The notes under the pieces are model-generated. The model saw only the letters and a program-made list of their open reading frames with translations. It did no database searches and was not told the origin of the DNA. A DNA stretch of 33,578 bases from Candidatus Latescibacterota bacterium (GTDB lineage: Bacteria; Latescibacterota; UBA2968; UBA8231). Positions 22,952 through 30,329 of the stretch are shown one piece after another. Numbering within the stretch: position 1 is the first letter of the stretch; each line of letters begins with the position of its first letter. Where the stretch lies: contig JACPJE010000111.1 in the NCBI GenBank assembly GCA_016187725.1, forward strand, positions 1 to 33,578. The letters run 5' to 3'. A program made the translations under genes and the position numbers.

Positions 22952-24819
22952 CTTTCGCGCCCTCCTTCGAGCAGGTGGCAGGCGGCCGCATCCGGGCCCA
23001 GGGGGTGGAGCAGGGGCGCCTCGACGTGGCAGCGCGCCATTGCCAGCCCGCAGCGGGGCGCAAAGCGGCAGCCCGGGGGCAGCGCTTCGGGCCGGGGCGG
23101 TTGGCCGGGGATGGCGACCGGCGGCCTGCCGGGACGCGAGAGGTCAGGCACCGCCTGCAGCAGGGCCCGGGTGTAGGGATGGCGCGGCTGGTCGAAGAGG
23201 GCCTGCACCCCGGCCTGCTCGGCCAGGGCGCCTCCGTACATGACCAGCACCCGGTCGCACAGCTGGGCCACTGCGCCCAGGTCGTGGGTCACCAGGATCA
23301 CCGCCAGCCCCAGCTCGCGGCGCAGCTGGTCCAACAGGTCGAGGATCTGCGCCTGGACCACCACGTCCAGGGCCGTGGTCGGCTCGTCGGCGCAGAGGAC
23401 GCGGGGTTGGCAGGCCAGGGCCAGGGCGATCAGGGCGCGCTGGCGCATGCCGCCCGAAAACTGGTGCGGATAGTCGTTCCGGCGCCCGGCAGCCAGGCCG
23501 ACCAGGCCGAATAACTCGGCAATGCGCCGCTGGCGGGCAGCCCGGTCTAGGCCGGGCAGGTGGCGCCGGAGCGCCTCGTCCAGTTGGTCGCCCACCGGCT
23601 GCACCGGATTGAGGGCGTTCATGGCCCCCTGAAAAACCAGGGCGATCTCCTTCCAGCGCACCTGGTTCATCTCCGCCTCGCCCAGCCGGGCCAGATCCCG
23701 CCCGCCAAACTCGACCCGCCCGGCGGCGATGCGCCCCCCGGCCGGCAGCAGGCGCATCAGCCCCAACAGCAACGTGGACTTGCCGCAGCCGCTCTCGCCC
23801 ACCAGGCCCAGCACCTCCCCCTGGCGCAGCTCGAAACCGACTCCGTCCACGGCCCGGGCCGGTGGTTCGCCGGCGAATTCGATGCTCAGATCACTCACCC
23901 TCAGCAGGGGCGGATCGGGCTGGGGTGGCAGCACGGGGCCGGGCGCCGGGGCAGTGAGCGCCAGATGATGGGCCTGGTTGCGGGGGGCCAGGAGCTGCTC
24001 CAACCCCTGCCCCAACAGGGTACAGCCCAGGACCACCCAGACGATCCCGCAACCTGGTGGCACCAGGGCCCACCACGCCCCGGCGCTCATGGCGCCCCGG
24101 GTGAAGGCGAAGTTGAGCATCTGCCCCCAACTGACCAGGGTGGGATCGGCCAGGCCGAGGAAACTGAGGGTGCTCTCATTGAGGATGGCCAGGGAGACCA
24201 CCAGCACGGCGTTGACCACCACCAGGGGCAGCACCAGGGGCAGGATATGGCGGAAGATCAGGCGGGCCCTGCCAGCGCCGATGGCCCGGGCCCGCAGCAC
24301 GAAGGGGCGCTGCTTGACCGCCAGGGTCTGGGCGCGCACCAGGCGGGCGGTGCCGGCCCAGCCGACCAGGCCGATGACCAGGATGATATTGAGCAGGCGG
24401 GGCCGGGTGAGGGCCACCAGGGCGATGATCAGGGGCAGATCGGGGATGACCAGGGCCACGTCGGTCAGGCGCATGAGGGCGTTTTCGATGCGGCCGCCGC
24501 AGAAACCGGCCACCAGGCCCACCAGGGCGCCGATGGCCACCGAGATGAAGGCGGCGAAAAAACCGACCAGCAGCGAGACCCGGGCCCCGTAGAGGAGGTT
24601 GCTCAGCACGTCGTCCCCCCCGTCGTCAGTGCCCAGCCAGTGGCCAGCGCCGGGAGGGACGTACACCTCAGCGCTGCCAGCCTGGCTGGCCGTGCCGGGG
24701 GGATAGGGGGCCAGCCAGGGGGCCAGCAGCGCCGCGGCCAGGGCACTGGCGAGCAGGACCAGGCCGACCAGGGCCAGGCGGTTGCCCCGCAGCACACGCC
24801 AGGAGGCGGACCAGTCCAT
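22948..24819 (-). CDS. Fused ABC permease-ATPase (DppC-DppD type)
   Basis: Product of 623 residues joining two subunits that are usually separate. Residues 1-285 are a DppC-like permease: an N-terminal membrane helix ([20 protein letters not shown]), the periplasmic [20 protein letters not shown] motif and the EAA-type loop [19 protein letters not shown] (176-194), which contacts the ATPase. A Pro-rich linker (about 286-304) leads to a complete ATPase with Walker [10 protein letters not shown] (341-349), Q397 in [10 protein letters not shown], signature FSGGMRQR (454-461), Walker B RVLCADE (473-479) and His512, then the Cys-containing oligopeptide extension. ATG 24819 is 3 bp after the stop of the other permease. 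Permease-ATPase fusions of this family are known, so it is unlikely to be an assembly error. Inner-membrane importer subunit. Confidence 0.93.
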   Translation of the reverse strand: MDWSASWRVLRGNRLALVGLVLLASALAAALLAPWLAPYPPGTASQAGSAEVYVPPGAGHWLGTDDGGDDVLSNLLYGARVSLLVGFFAAFISVAIGALVGLVAGFCGGRIENALMRLTDVALVIPDLPLIIALVALTRPRLLNIILVIGLVGWAGTARLVRAQTLAVKQRPFVLRARAIGAGRARLIFRHILPLVLPLVVVNAVLVVSLAILNESTLSFLGLADPTLVSWGQMLNFAFTRGAMSAGAWWALVPPGCGIVWVVLGCTLLGQGLEQLLAPRNQAHHLALTAPAPGPVLPPQPDPPLLRVSDLSIEFAGEPPARAVDGVGFELRQGEVLGLVGESGCGKSTLLLGLMRLLPAGGRIAAGRVEFGGRDLARLGEAEMNQVRWKEIALVFQGAMNALNPVQPVGDQLDEALRRHLPGLDRAARQRRIAELFGLVGLAAGRRNDYPHQFSGGMRQRALIALALACQPRVLCADEPTTALDVVVQAQILDLLDQLRRELGLAVILVTHDLGAVAQLCDRVLVMYGGALAEQAGVQALFDQPRHPYTRALLQAVPDLSRPGRPPVAIPGQPPRPEALPPGCRFAPRCGLAMARCHVEAPLLHPLGPDAAACHLLEGGRER

Positions 24820-24822
24820 GGG

Positions 24823-25848
24823 TTATTCGTCCCGCACCCTGGGGTCCAGCCAGGCGTAGAGCAGTTCGGCCCCCAGGTTGGCGCAGACCACGCTGAGGGC
24901 CAGCAGCAGAAACACCCCCTGCAACAGGGGATAGTCGCGCCGGGTCACCGCCTCGAAGGTGGCCAGGCCCAGCCCGGGCCACGAGAAGACCGTTTCGATC
25001 TGGATGGCCCCGGCCACGGTTAATCCCAGATTCAGGGCCACCAAGGTCACCAGGGGCAGGGCCGCGTTGCGCAAAGCATGATCCCTGAGGATCTGGAAGG
25101 TGCCCAGGCCCTTGGCCCTGGCCGTGAGGATGTACTCCTGGGCCAGCACCTCCAGCAGGGTGCTGCGCATGATCAGCATGTACTCGGCCATGAAGACGAT
25201 GGTCTGGGTCAGGGTGGGCAGCACCAGGTGGCGGGCCAGATCCACCCACGAGGCCCAGGCACCCGCCTCCAGGCCGGGCGTGCTCTTGCCGCCGATGGGC
25301 AGCCCCAGATTACTGCCCCAGAAGAGCAGGATGATCCCCAACCAGAAGGTGGGCAGGCTCCAGGCCAGCAGGCTGGTCACCAGGGCGGCGTGATCGATGG
25401 GCGTATCCGCCTTCCACGCCGCCACCGTCCCCAGCACCACGCCCAGGAGGATGGCCAGCACCTGCCCAGCGCCCAGCAGCAGCACCGTGTTCCACAGGCG
25501 CTCCCTGAGGATGCCGGCCACCGGCTGGCTGTTTTGGTAGCTGAAGCCCAGCTCGCCGTGTGAAAGATTCGCCAGGTAGCGGAAGAACTGGGTGTCCAGG
25601 GGGTTGGTGAAACAGGGGCCCGGGCGCAGAGGATTGATGCTTTCGAGGCAGTTGATCACCGGCCGATCCAGGCCAAAGCGGGCGCGGATGGCCTCCTGGG
25701 CCTGGGGGCTCAGGCGCGGATCGCGCACTCCAGCCCGGGCCGGATCGCCGGGGAGCACGCGGAAGAGAAAGAAGTTGAGCACCAGGACAAAGCCGACCGT
25801 GAACAACCCCCAGCCGGCTTTGCGCAGGATCGCGGCGTAGCGCTGCAA
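24823..25848 (-). CDS. Oligopeptide/dipeptide ABC transporter permease (DppB/OppB-like)
   Basis: A 341-residue inner-membrane permease. Start is TTG 25848 with AGAGGAG about 4 nt upstream. The N-terminal helix ends with the family motif FLFRVLPGDPA; RFGLDRP and LSHGELGFSYQNSQPV are typical of DppB. The EAA loop lies around LTARAKGLGTFQILRDHALR, and the C-terminal signature IETVFSWPGLGLATFEAV is standard for the family. There is an insertion of about 20 residues near CLESINPLRPGPCF that is larger than in classical DppB and holds a Cys pair. It pairs with the permease half of the fused gene 3 bp downstream. It lies 61 bp after the binding-protein gene, probably in the same transcript. Confidence 0.92.
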   Translation of the reverse strand: MQRYAAILRKAGWGLFTVGFVLVLNFFLFRVLPGDPARAGVRDPRLSPQAQEAIRARFGLDRPVINCLESINPLRPGPCFTNPLDTQFFRYLANLSHGELGFSYQNSQPVAGILRERLWNTVLLLGAGQVLAILLGVVLGTVAAWKADTPIDHAALVTSLLAWSLPTFWLGIILLFWGSNLGLPIGGKSTPGLEAGAWASWVDLARHLVLPTLTQTIVFMAEYMLIMRSTLLEVLAQEYILTARAKGLGTFQILRDHALRNAALPLVTLVALNLGLTVAGAIQIETVFSWPGLGLATFEAVTRRDYPLLQGVFLLLALSVVCANLGAELLYAWLDPRVRDE

Positions 25849-25909
25849 GAGGCTCCTCTGAAGACGGGGTATCCGCTAAACTAGACCCCAGGTGCCGGCG
25901 GCGCAACTG

Positions 25910-27544
25910 TTAGCGCCGGGGACGCACCGCCGTGAGGGAGGAGGGGTGTTCGAGGGCCACCTTGGGAGGGTTGGCCGGCCAGCTGGTGAAGCGGTCGGTG
26001 CGGTACGCCTGGACCCGGTGGGCGTAGAAAGGGACGATATAGACCACGTCCTGCAGGGCGAGCCGCTGTAATTCCCACACCAGCTGCCACCGTCGTGCTG
26101 GGTCGAGTTCGGCAGCCTGGCGCTGGTAGAGCACATCGTACTCGGGGTTGGCGTACCCGGTCTCATTGGCGCCGGCGGGGATGCGTCCACTGCTCATCGC
26201 CCCCAACAATAGACTTGGATCGGGATCGGAGTCCCAGGCCCACAGGATCAGGTCGTAATCGAAGCCCGGACAGCAGGCCGCGGTGAGGGCGTCGGGGTCC
26301 ACGGACTGGAGCTGGGTGGAGACGCCGATCTCCTTCCACATGGCGGCCAGCAACTGAGCCGTGCGCGGAGCCACCGGGCTGTCGCTGGGCCAGTTGAAGC
26401 GGAAATCCAGCGGGCGGCGGTAGTCGGGGGTTTCGCGCACCCCGTCCCCGTCGCTGTCCCGGTACCCGGCCTGGTCCAGCAGTTTCCGCGCCTGTTCCGG
26501 GTCGAAGGGATAGTCCTGTAATGTGTTGTTGTACCAGCGGCCCAGGCCCTCGGGGATGAGGGTGAGGCCAGGTGTGCCCATGCCCAGCAGCACCACCTCG
26601 ATGAGCTTCTGCTTGTCCACGGCCAGGGCCAGGGCCTGGCGGACCCACCGGTCGCGCAGGGCCGGGTGCCCCGAGCAGGCGCTGCCGGGCAGGCAGTGCT
26701 CAGGATCGAGCTGGTTGATGAGGATATCGGTGGTCTCCGGCGGCTGGGGCGGTCCGATCACCAGCTGCACATCCGCGGCCTGGCGCAGGGCAGCGACTGC
26801 GGTATTGGGCATCTCGGTGATCAGGTCCACCTGGCCGGTGCGCAGGGCCTGCACCAGGGCGTCCTGGTTGGCAAAGGTCTGGAAGATGACCTCATCGACC
26901 TGGGGTGGACTGAGCGGATGGCGCCGGTTGGCGGCCAGGCGCACGAACTGATTGGGCTGGTACTCCTTCAGCGAGAAAGGACCGCTGCCGGTCATCGCCT
27001 CGTCGGTGAAACGGCTGTCCTGAATGTGTGCGCCCCAGACGTGCTCGGGCAACACGTAGAGAAAAACCAGTTGGCTCTGGATATCGGGGACCGGCTCGCG
27101 CAGGTGGATCACCACGGTGCTGTCGTCCGGGGCGCTGACCTGCTCTAGGACCCGGGTGTAGGTCCCCAGCAGGGGGAAGTCGGGGTGGGCCTTGTAAAAG
27201 TTATAGGAGAAAACCACGTCCCTGGCCCTGAGCGGTTGGCCGTCGTGGAAGACAAAGCCGGGGCGCAGGGCAAAGGTCCAGGTGCGCCCCCCTTCGGAGG
27301 CCTGCCAGTCGCGGGCCAGGACCGGGGTGAAGCTGCCGTCCAGCTCCAGCCGGAACATGGCGTCGTAGACCAGGCCGAAGAGGGTATAGGCCTGGCTGAG
27401 CATTGCCCTGCCCGGGTGGAGGGCGTCCGGACTGCCGGCCCAGCCGATGCGCAGCACCGCTGGACCGGCGGAGGGAGGAGCACCGCCACAGGCCAGCAGG
27501 CCGAGGACGGAGCACAGGAAGAGACTGCGATTGAGCTTGGACAT
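25910..27544 (-). CDS. Extracellular solute-binding lipoprotein, family 5 (SBP_bac_5)
   Basis: A 544-residue product that captures the substrate for the importer encoded downstream. ATG 27544 is chosen over an upstream start because it begins a lipoprotein signal, MSKLNRSLFLCSVLGLLACG (lipobox LLAC). Family hallmarks: FGLVYDAMFRLELDGSFTPV near the N-terminus, LARDWQASEGGRTWTFALRPG, FHDGQPLRARDVVFSYNFY, MTGSGPFSLKEY, and the hinge-region GYRDSDGDGVRETPDYRRPL. It is the first gene of the operon and has a predicted promoter with a perfect -10 box. Members of this family bind oligopeptides, dipeptides, nickel, opines or sugars; nothing here decides which. The ribosome binding site is weak. Confidence 0.93.
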   Translation of the reverse strand: MSKLNRSLFLCSVLGLLACGGAPPSAGPAVLRIGWAGSPDALHPGRAMLSQAYTLFGLVYDAMFRLELDGSFTPVLARDWQASEGGRTWTFALRPGFVFHDGQPLRARDVVFSYNFYKAHPDFPLLGTYTRVLEQVSAPDDSTVVIHLREPVPDIQSQLVFLYVLPEHVWGAHIQDSRFTDEAMTGSGPFSLKEYQPNQFVRLAANRRHPLSPPQVDEVIFQTFANQDALVQALRTGQVDLITEMPNTAVAALRQAADVQLVIGPPQPPETTDILINQLDPEHCLPGSACSGHPALRDRWVRQALALAVDKQKLIEVVLLGMGTPGLTLIPEGLGRWYNNTLQDYPFDPEQARKLLDQAGYRDSDGDGVRETPDYRRPLDFRFNWPSDSPVAPRTAQLLAAMWKEIGVSTQLQSVDPDALTAACCPGFDYDLILWAWDSDPDPSLLLGAMSSGRIPAGANETGYANPEYDVLYQRQAAELDPARRWQLVWELQRLALQDVVYIVPFYAHRVQAYRTDRFTSWPANPPKVALEHPSSLTAVRPRR

Positions 27545-27595
27545 GGATTCTCTGCAGCGCCCCGGAGGCACGCCGCTCTTGAGAGACGAGGGGCA

Positions 27596-27623
27596 ATTAT
27601 ACCTATATTAGCGGTTCACGCAA
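27596..27623 (-). promoter_or_regulatory. Predicted promoter of the ABC-importer operon
   Basis: On the minus strand, TTGCGT (27623-27618), a 16-nt spacer and a perfect -10 box TATAAT (27601-27596). The transcript would start near 27589, about 45 nt before ATG 27544. The same A/T-rich patch contains TATATT on the plus strand (27604-27609), which may serve the divergent PhyH-family gene. Confidence 0.5.
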
Positions 27624-27655
27624 CCCGCGCACCCTGACACCTGGAGAGTGATCCG

Positions 27656-28462
27656 ATGGGCATGACCGAAGAAGAGCGTTTCCGCTTCGACCTGAGCGGC
27701 TTCCTGGTGCGGCCAGCCATCCTCGACGCCGGCCATATCGCCGCCATCCGCGACCAGATCCACCGCATCAAACACGATCCCCAGTCCCTGCCCCCCGAGC
27801 AGCGCGCCGTGCCCAGCGGGCCATCGAGCATCCTCATCGACCACCCCAAAGTCATCGAGGTGTTACACGAGATCATCGGCCCGGACATCCGCCTGGAAGG
27901 CTCCTACTGCGTCTGGCGCAAGCAGGGCGAGTCCCATGGGGCCCTGCACGGGGGCGGGCCGCAGCAGGCCGATCCCATCTTTGGGTACCGGGTGCTCAAC
28001 GGCCGCATCCACGCCGGCATGGTGCGGGTGGTCTTCGAGCTGACCGACGTAGGCGAGCACGACGGGGGCACCCACTTCATCGTCGGCAGCCACAAGGCCA
28101 ACTTCCCCATGCACCCCGACCACCTCTCCCTCGAAGAGGGCAAACGCAGCCCGTTCCTCATGAGTTACTCCTGCCCGGCGGGCAGCGCGGTCTTCTTCAC
28201 CGAAAACGTCTGCCACGCCGGCCCCATCTGGAAAAAGGCCGAGCCCCGGGTGGCCGTGCTCAACGCCTACTCCCACCTGGCCACCCACTGGCACCGGCTC
28301 ACCCTGCCCCCCGAGGTATTGGCCGGCTTGCCGCGCGAGAAACAGGCCTATTTCCGCGCCCCGTGGGTCGCCGACTTCCGCACCTCCCCGGCCACCATCA
28401 ACACCATCGAGCGCTTTGTGGCCAAGGGCGAGCCCCCCGTCGACACTGTTCACCAGCCCTGA
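27656..28462 (+). CDS. Phytanoyl-CoA dioxygenase (PhyH) family protein
   Basis: A 268-residue product of the Fe(II)/2-oxoglutarate-dependent PhyH superfamily. ATG 27656 has GGAG 9 nt upstream; ATG 27662 is an alternative. The double-stranded beta-helix core is visible from WRKQGESHGALHGGG (residues 88-101) to FELTDVGEHDGGTHFIVGSH and FFTENVCHAGPIWKKAEPR. Candidate metal ligands are His98 and His187, and Arg198 is the likely 2-oxoglutarate anchor. The usual HxD motif reads His98-Gly-Gly here, so the carboxylate ligand is missing at that position. The same H-G-G motif is what I recall for many PhyH relatives of planctomycetes and Poribacteria. Substrate unknown; members hydroxylate small molecules, and some relatives halogenate. 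The gene lies 11 bp before an enolase-superfamily remnant. Confidence 0.88.
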   Translation: MGMTEEERFRFDLSGFLVRPAILDAGHIAAIRDQIHRIKHDPQSLPPEQRAVPSGPSSILIDHPKVIEVLHEIIGPDIRLEGSYCVWRKQGESHGALHGGGPQQADPIFGYRVLNGRIHAGMVRVVFELTDVGEHDGGTHFIVGSHKANFPMHPDHLSLEEGKRSPFLMSYSCPAGSAVFFTENVCHAGPIWKKAEPRVAVLNAYSHLATHWHRLTLPPEVLAGLPREKQAYFRAPWVADFRTSPATINTIERFVAKGEPPVDTVHQP

Positions 28463-28473
28463 GGAGCCGGCGC

Positions 28474-28626
28474 ATGAAAATCACCCGCATCGACAGCTAC
28501 GTGGTGGACGCCGGCTGGCGCCCCTGGATCTTTGTGGAGGTGTACCAGCTCAACGTGGCGCCCCACAACTACTACAGCGGCTTTGTTGCACGAAAAGTGC
28601 TAACTCATTGGGGCGCAATGAATTAG
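28474..28626 (+). pseudogene. Enolase-superfamily (mandelate racemase-like) gene, internally deleted and disrupted
   Basis: ATG 28474, with GAGGAG about 8 nt upstream, begins MKITRIDSYVVDAGWRPWIF, a typical N-terminus of mandelate racemase/muconate lactonizing enzymes and sugar-acid dehydratases. At about residue 25 it jumps to NVAPHNYYSG, which resembles a strand near the C-terminal end of the barrel (the VAPHN motif). A normal protein has roughly 370-400 residues, so most of the catalytic barrel is gone. The frame then enters the 115-bp element at 28579 and stops at 28626. No catalytic Lys or metal ligands remain. Its position after a PhyH gene and beside a rhamnose mutarotase suggests a former rhamnonate- or fuconate-type dehydratase, but that is inference. 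Confidence 0.6.
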
Positions 28627-28693
28627 AAAATCGCATATCGAAATTATAAGTCGTTGCGAAACAACGAGTTACTGGCCTTCATGCAACAAAGCC
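28579..28693. mobile_element. 115-bp palindromic MITE-like element
   Basis: The element starts GGCTTTGTTGCA (28579-28590) and ends with the exact inverse TGCAACAAAGCC (28682-28693). Comparing the two ends further in, conserved blocks continue: TAACTC, TTG, CGCAA, GA and TTA recur in the same order, giving roughly 34 matches over the first 47 bases, so nearly the whole element can fold back. It is A/T-rich compared with the flanks and encodes no protein. The tips resemble IS6-family ends (GGC..TGTTGCA) and also IS5/IS903-type ends (GGCTTTGTTG); the parent family is undecided. No target-site duplication is visible, which fits insertion followed by an adjacent deletion. Confidence 0.75.
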
Positions 28694-28757
28694 TCCCTGA
28701 ACCCGTCTCCCTATCAAGGTGCCGAAAATCCTCTCCTGTGGTGGTTTTGGGTCTTCC

Positions 28758-28850
28758 TGCCTGAGCAGGCAAAACAAAAAGCGGCCCAGCCTCTCCAGGC
28801 TGGCCGGCTTTCCTGCTGAATAGCAGGGGCGGGGTGAATCGATCCCCCGC
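28758..28850. repeat. Cluster of four short hairpins in a gene-free stretch
   Basis: Within 93 bp: TGCCTG/CAGGCA (28758-28771), the terminator stem described separately (28782-28806), CCTGCT-GAAT-AGCAGG (28812-28827) and GCGGGG/CCCCGC (28829-28850). Apart from the terminator I see no function. The stretch 28694-28757 before it holds nothing I can identify. It could be a structured 3' UTR of the SDR gene or debris from mobile-element activity. Confidence 0.5.
28771..28806 (-). terminator. Rho-independent terminator for the mutarotase-SDR operon
   Basis: Read on the minus strand: CGGCCAGCCT (28806-28797), loop GGAG, AGGCTGGGCCG (28792-28782, one bulged base), then CTTTTTGTTTT. It lies about 55 nt after the stop of the SDR gene. 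Stem and U-tract are both strong. Confidence 0.82.
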
Positions 28851-28859
28851 GAACCTAGG

Positions 28860-29678
28860 TTACTTCTTCCACGGCTGCTGGCCCTCGACCTCGCCCCAGC
28901 TCGGGATGGGCGCCTGCAGTGGCTCCTCGATCCACAGGAAACGCCCGTTGATCTCCTCGCCCATCAATTGCAACACCCGGCGGGCAGCCTTGGCCGGGTC
29001 GTCGCCCCCGGTCTGCTCTACCCATTTCACCCACTGCCGGTACGCCTCGGCCTCCGGCCCCAGCCCATTGGCCTGGTCGCGGATGTCGGCCCACATCTCG
29101 GTCTTCACATCCCCTGGATGCATGACATTGGCCGTCACCCCGCTGCCCTCCAGCTCGGCAGCCAGGTGCCGCGTAAACTGGTTGAGGGCTGCCTTGCTGG
29201 TGCCATAGGCACTGTTGAGGGGCCCGGGCGGGTGCAGGGAGGCGGCTGAAGTGAAATTGACGATGCGGCCCCAGCCCTGGGCGATCATGCCGCCTACAAA
29301 GGCACGGCAGGTCAGATAGGGTGCCACCGTATTGATCTGGATGGTCTGAACCCAGGCCCCCGGATCGCTGTCTTTGATGAGCTGGATGGGACCGAAGATC
29401 CCGGCGGCGTTGACCAGGATAGTGGGGATACCCAACTGGCCCTGCACCTTCTCCTTGAGGGCCTCCACCTGGCGTACCTCAGTCACGTCGGCGGGTATCG
29501 CCAGAGCCTGGTGCCCAGCCTGGCGCAACTGGGCTTCCACCTGTTTGAGGGCCGCCTCGCTGCGGGCCACCAGCGCCACCGCCGCTCCCTGGCCAGCCAA
29601 TTCCAGGGCCACCTGCCGGCCCAGGCCCCGGCTGGCCCCGGTGACCACCGCCACCTTGCCTTTTAATGTCCCGGCCAT
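28860..29678 (-). CDS. Short-chain dehydrogenase/reductase (SDR), classical type
   Basis: A 272-residue NAD(P)-dependent oxidoreductase. ATG 29678 is chosen because it places MAGTLKGKVAVVTGASRGLG at the N-terminus, the normal SDR start, 7 bp after the mutarotase stop; the longer open frame upstream is the antisense-like shadow of the neighbour's lysine-rich tail. Motifs: cofactor loop TGASRGLG (13-20), Asp64 in ADV, NAAG (90-93), Asn116, Ser144, Tyr158 and Lys162 in YGTSK. Arg39 after the second strand favours NADP. The enzyme should be soluble and active. Co-transcription with an L-rhamnose mutarotase suggests a sugar dehydrogenase role, for example oxidation of L-rhamnose or L-fucose, but SDR substrates cannot be read from sequence. 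Confidence 0.92.
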   Translation of the reverse strand: MAGTLKGKVAVVTGASRGLGRQVALELAGQGAAVALVARSEAALKQVEAQLRQAGHQALAIPADVTEVRQVEALKEKVQGQLGIPTILVNAAGIFGPIQLIKDSDPGAWVQTIQINTVAPYLTCRAFVGGMIAQGWGRIVNFTSAASLHPPGPLNSAYGTSKAALNQFTRHLAAELEGSGVTANVMHPGDVKTEMWADIRDQANGLGPEAEAYRQWVKWVEQTGGDDPAKAARRVLQLMGEEINGRFLWIEEPLQAPIPSWGEVEGQQPWKK

Positions 29679-29685
29679 AACCTGC

Positions 29686-30141
29686 TCACTTCCGCCCGGC
29701 GGCCTTTTTGGCCGGTTTTTTCGCTGGCTTCTTGGCAGGGACCTTCTTGGCCGCTTTCCTGGCCGGCCCTTTCTTCGCGGCTTTCTTGGCGGTCTTCTTC
29801 TTGGCGGTCTTCTTGGCCGATCCTTTGCCCAGCCCGGTGTCGAGGCGGAAGATCTCGCGCAATTCGCCAAAGTCCACGATCCCGTCCTTGAAGTGCATCA
29901 AGGGTTCCATGACCTCGCCCCAGCGGCGGTGGACATCCGAGGTCCACAGCCGGTTCCAGGCTTCCAGATCAGTGATCTCCGAGAAGAGGAAGAGCACTGG
30001 GTCGGCCTCAAAGGTGGTGATGGTGGCGATACCGCTGCGCCGGACCTCGGCCACCAGCTCGGGCCAGATCTGGTCGTGGTGCTTCCTGTACTCGGCCATG
30101 GCCCCGGGTTTGAGCCTCATGGTGAACGCGCGCCGGATCAT
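29686..30141 (-). CDS. L-rhamnose mutarotase-like protein with lysine-rich C-terminal tail
   Basis: A 151-residue product. ATG 30141 has AGGAGG 5 nt upstream. Residues 1-104 match the RhaM/YiiL (DUF718) family, which interconverts anomers of L-rhamnose: MIRRAFTMRLKPG, YRKHHDQIWPEL with Tyr18 and His22, AWNRLWTSDVHRRW, and the ending ELREIFRLD. The known enzyme is about 104 residues and stops there. Here a tail of about 47 residues follows, almost only Lys, Ala and Pro (KKTAKKKTAKKAAKK and PAKKPAKK units), like histone H1 C-termini or bacterial H1-like proteins. Such tails bind nucleic acid or polyanions. The tail is in frame and ends at a stop 7 bp before the SDR start, so it looks genuine. 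A low-complexity expansion is the alternative. Confidence 0.9.
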   Translation of the reverse strand: MIRRAFTMRLKPGAMAEYRKHHDQIWPELVAEVRRSGIATITTFEADPVLFLFSEITDLEAWNRLWTSDVHRRWGEVMEPLMHFKDGIVDFGELREIFRLDTGLGKGSAKKTAKKKTAKKAAKKGPARKAAKKVPAKKPAKKPAKKAAGRK

Positions 30142-30172
30142 GCTGACCTCCTCGGTTGGGGTTGGGGTCGGT

Positions 30173-30201
30173 AGAATACAAATTTGCCGGCCAGGGCACA
30201 A
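30173..30201 (-). promoter_or_regulatory. Possible promoter of the mutarotase-SDR operon
   Basis: Minus strand: TTGTGC (30201-30196), 17-nt spacer, TATTCT (30178-30173), about 30 nt upstream of ATG 30141. The match is modest. The remaining intergenic sequence up to 30329 is A/T-richer than its surroundings. Confidence 0.35.
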
Positions 30202-30214
30202 CTAGCGCCGCTGC

Positions 30215-30245
30215 TTGACAACCGGACAGAACGGGTGTTTTATAC
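30215..30245 (+). promoter_or_regulatory. Possible promoter of the M20 peptidase gene
   Basis: A perfect -35 TTGACA (30215-30220) is followed after 19 nt by TTATAC (30240-30245). The spacer is longer than ideal. The leader before GTG 30330 would be about 80 nt. Confidence 0.3.
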
Positions 30246-30329
30246 ATTTCTCTCAACGGGGACGCCGAGAACACGCCAATTCACTAACCTTCAACTGACT
30301 ATTGGATTATTCAGATACAGGAGACCTAC

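Noticed and set aside
23560..25023. 487-codon plus-strand frame, Gln/His/Gly-rich
   Set aside because: Opposite well-supported permease and ATPase domains with intact motifs; composition is that of a shadow frame.
28829..28850. Possible T-arm of a tRNA gene
   Set aside because: No acceptor, D or anticodon arm can be fitted around it, and the loop does not match the TTCRA consensus.
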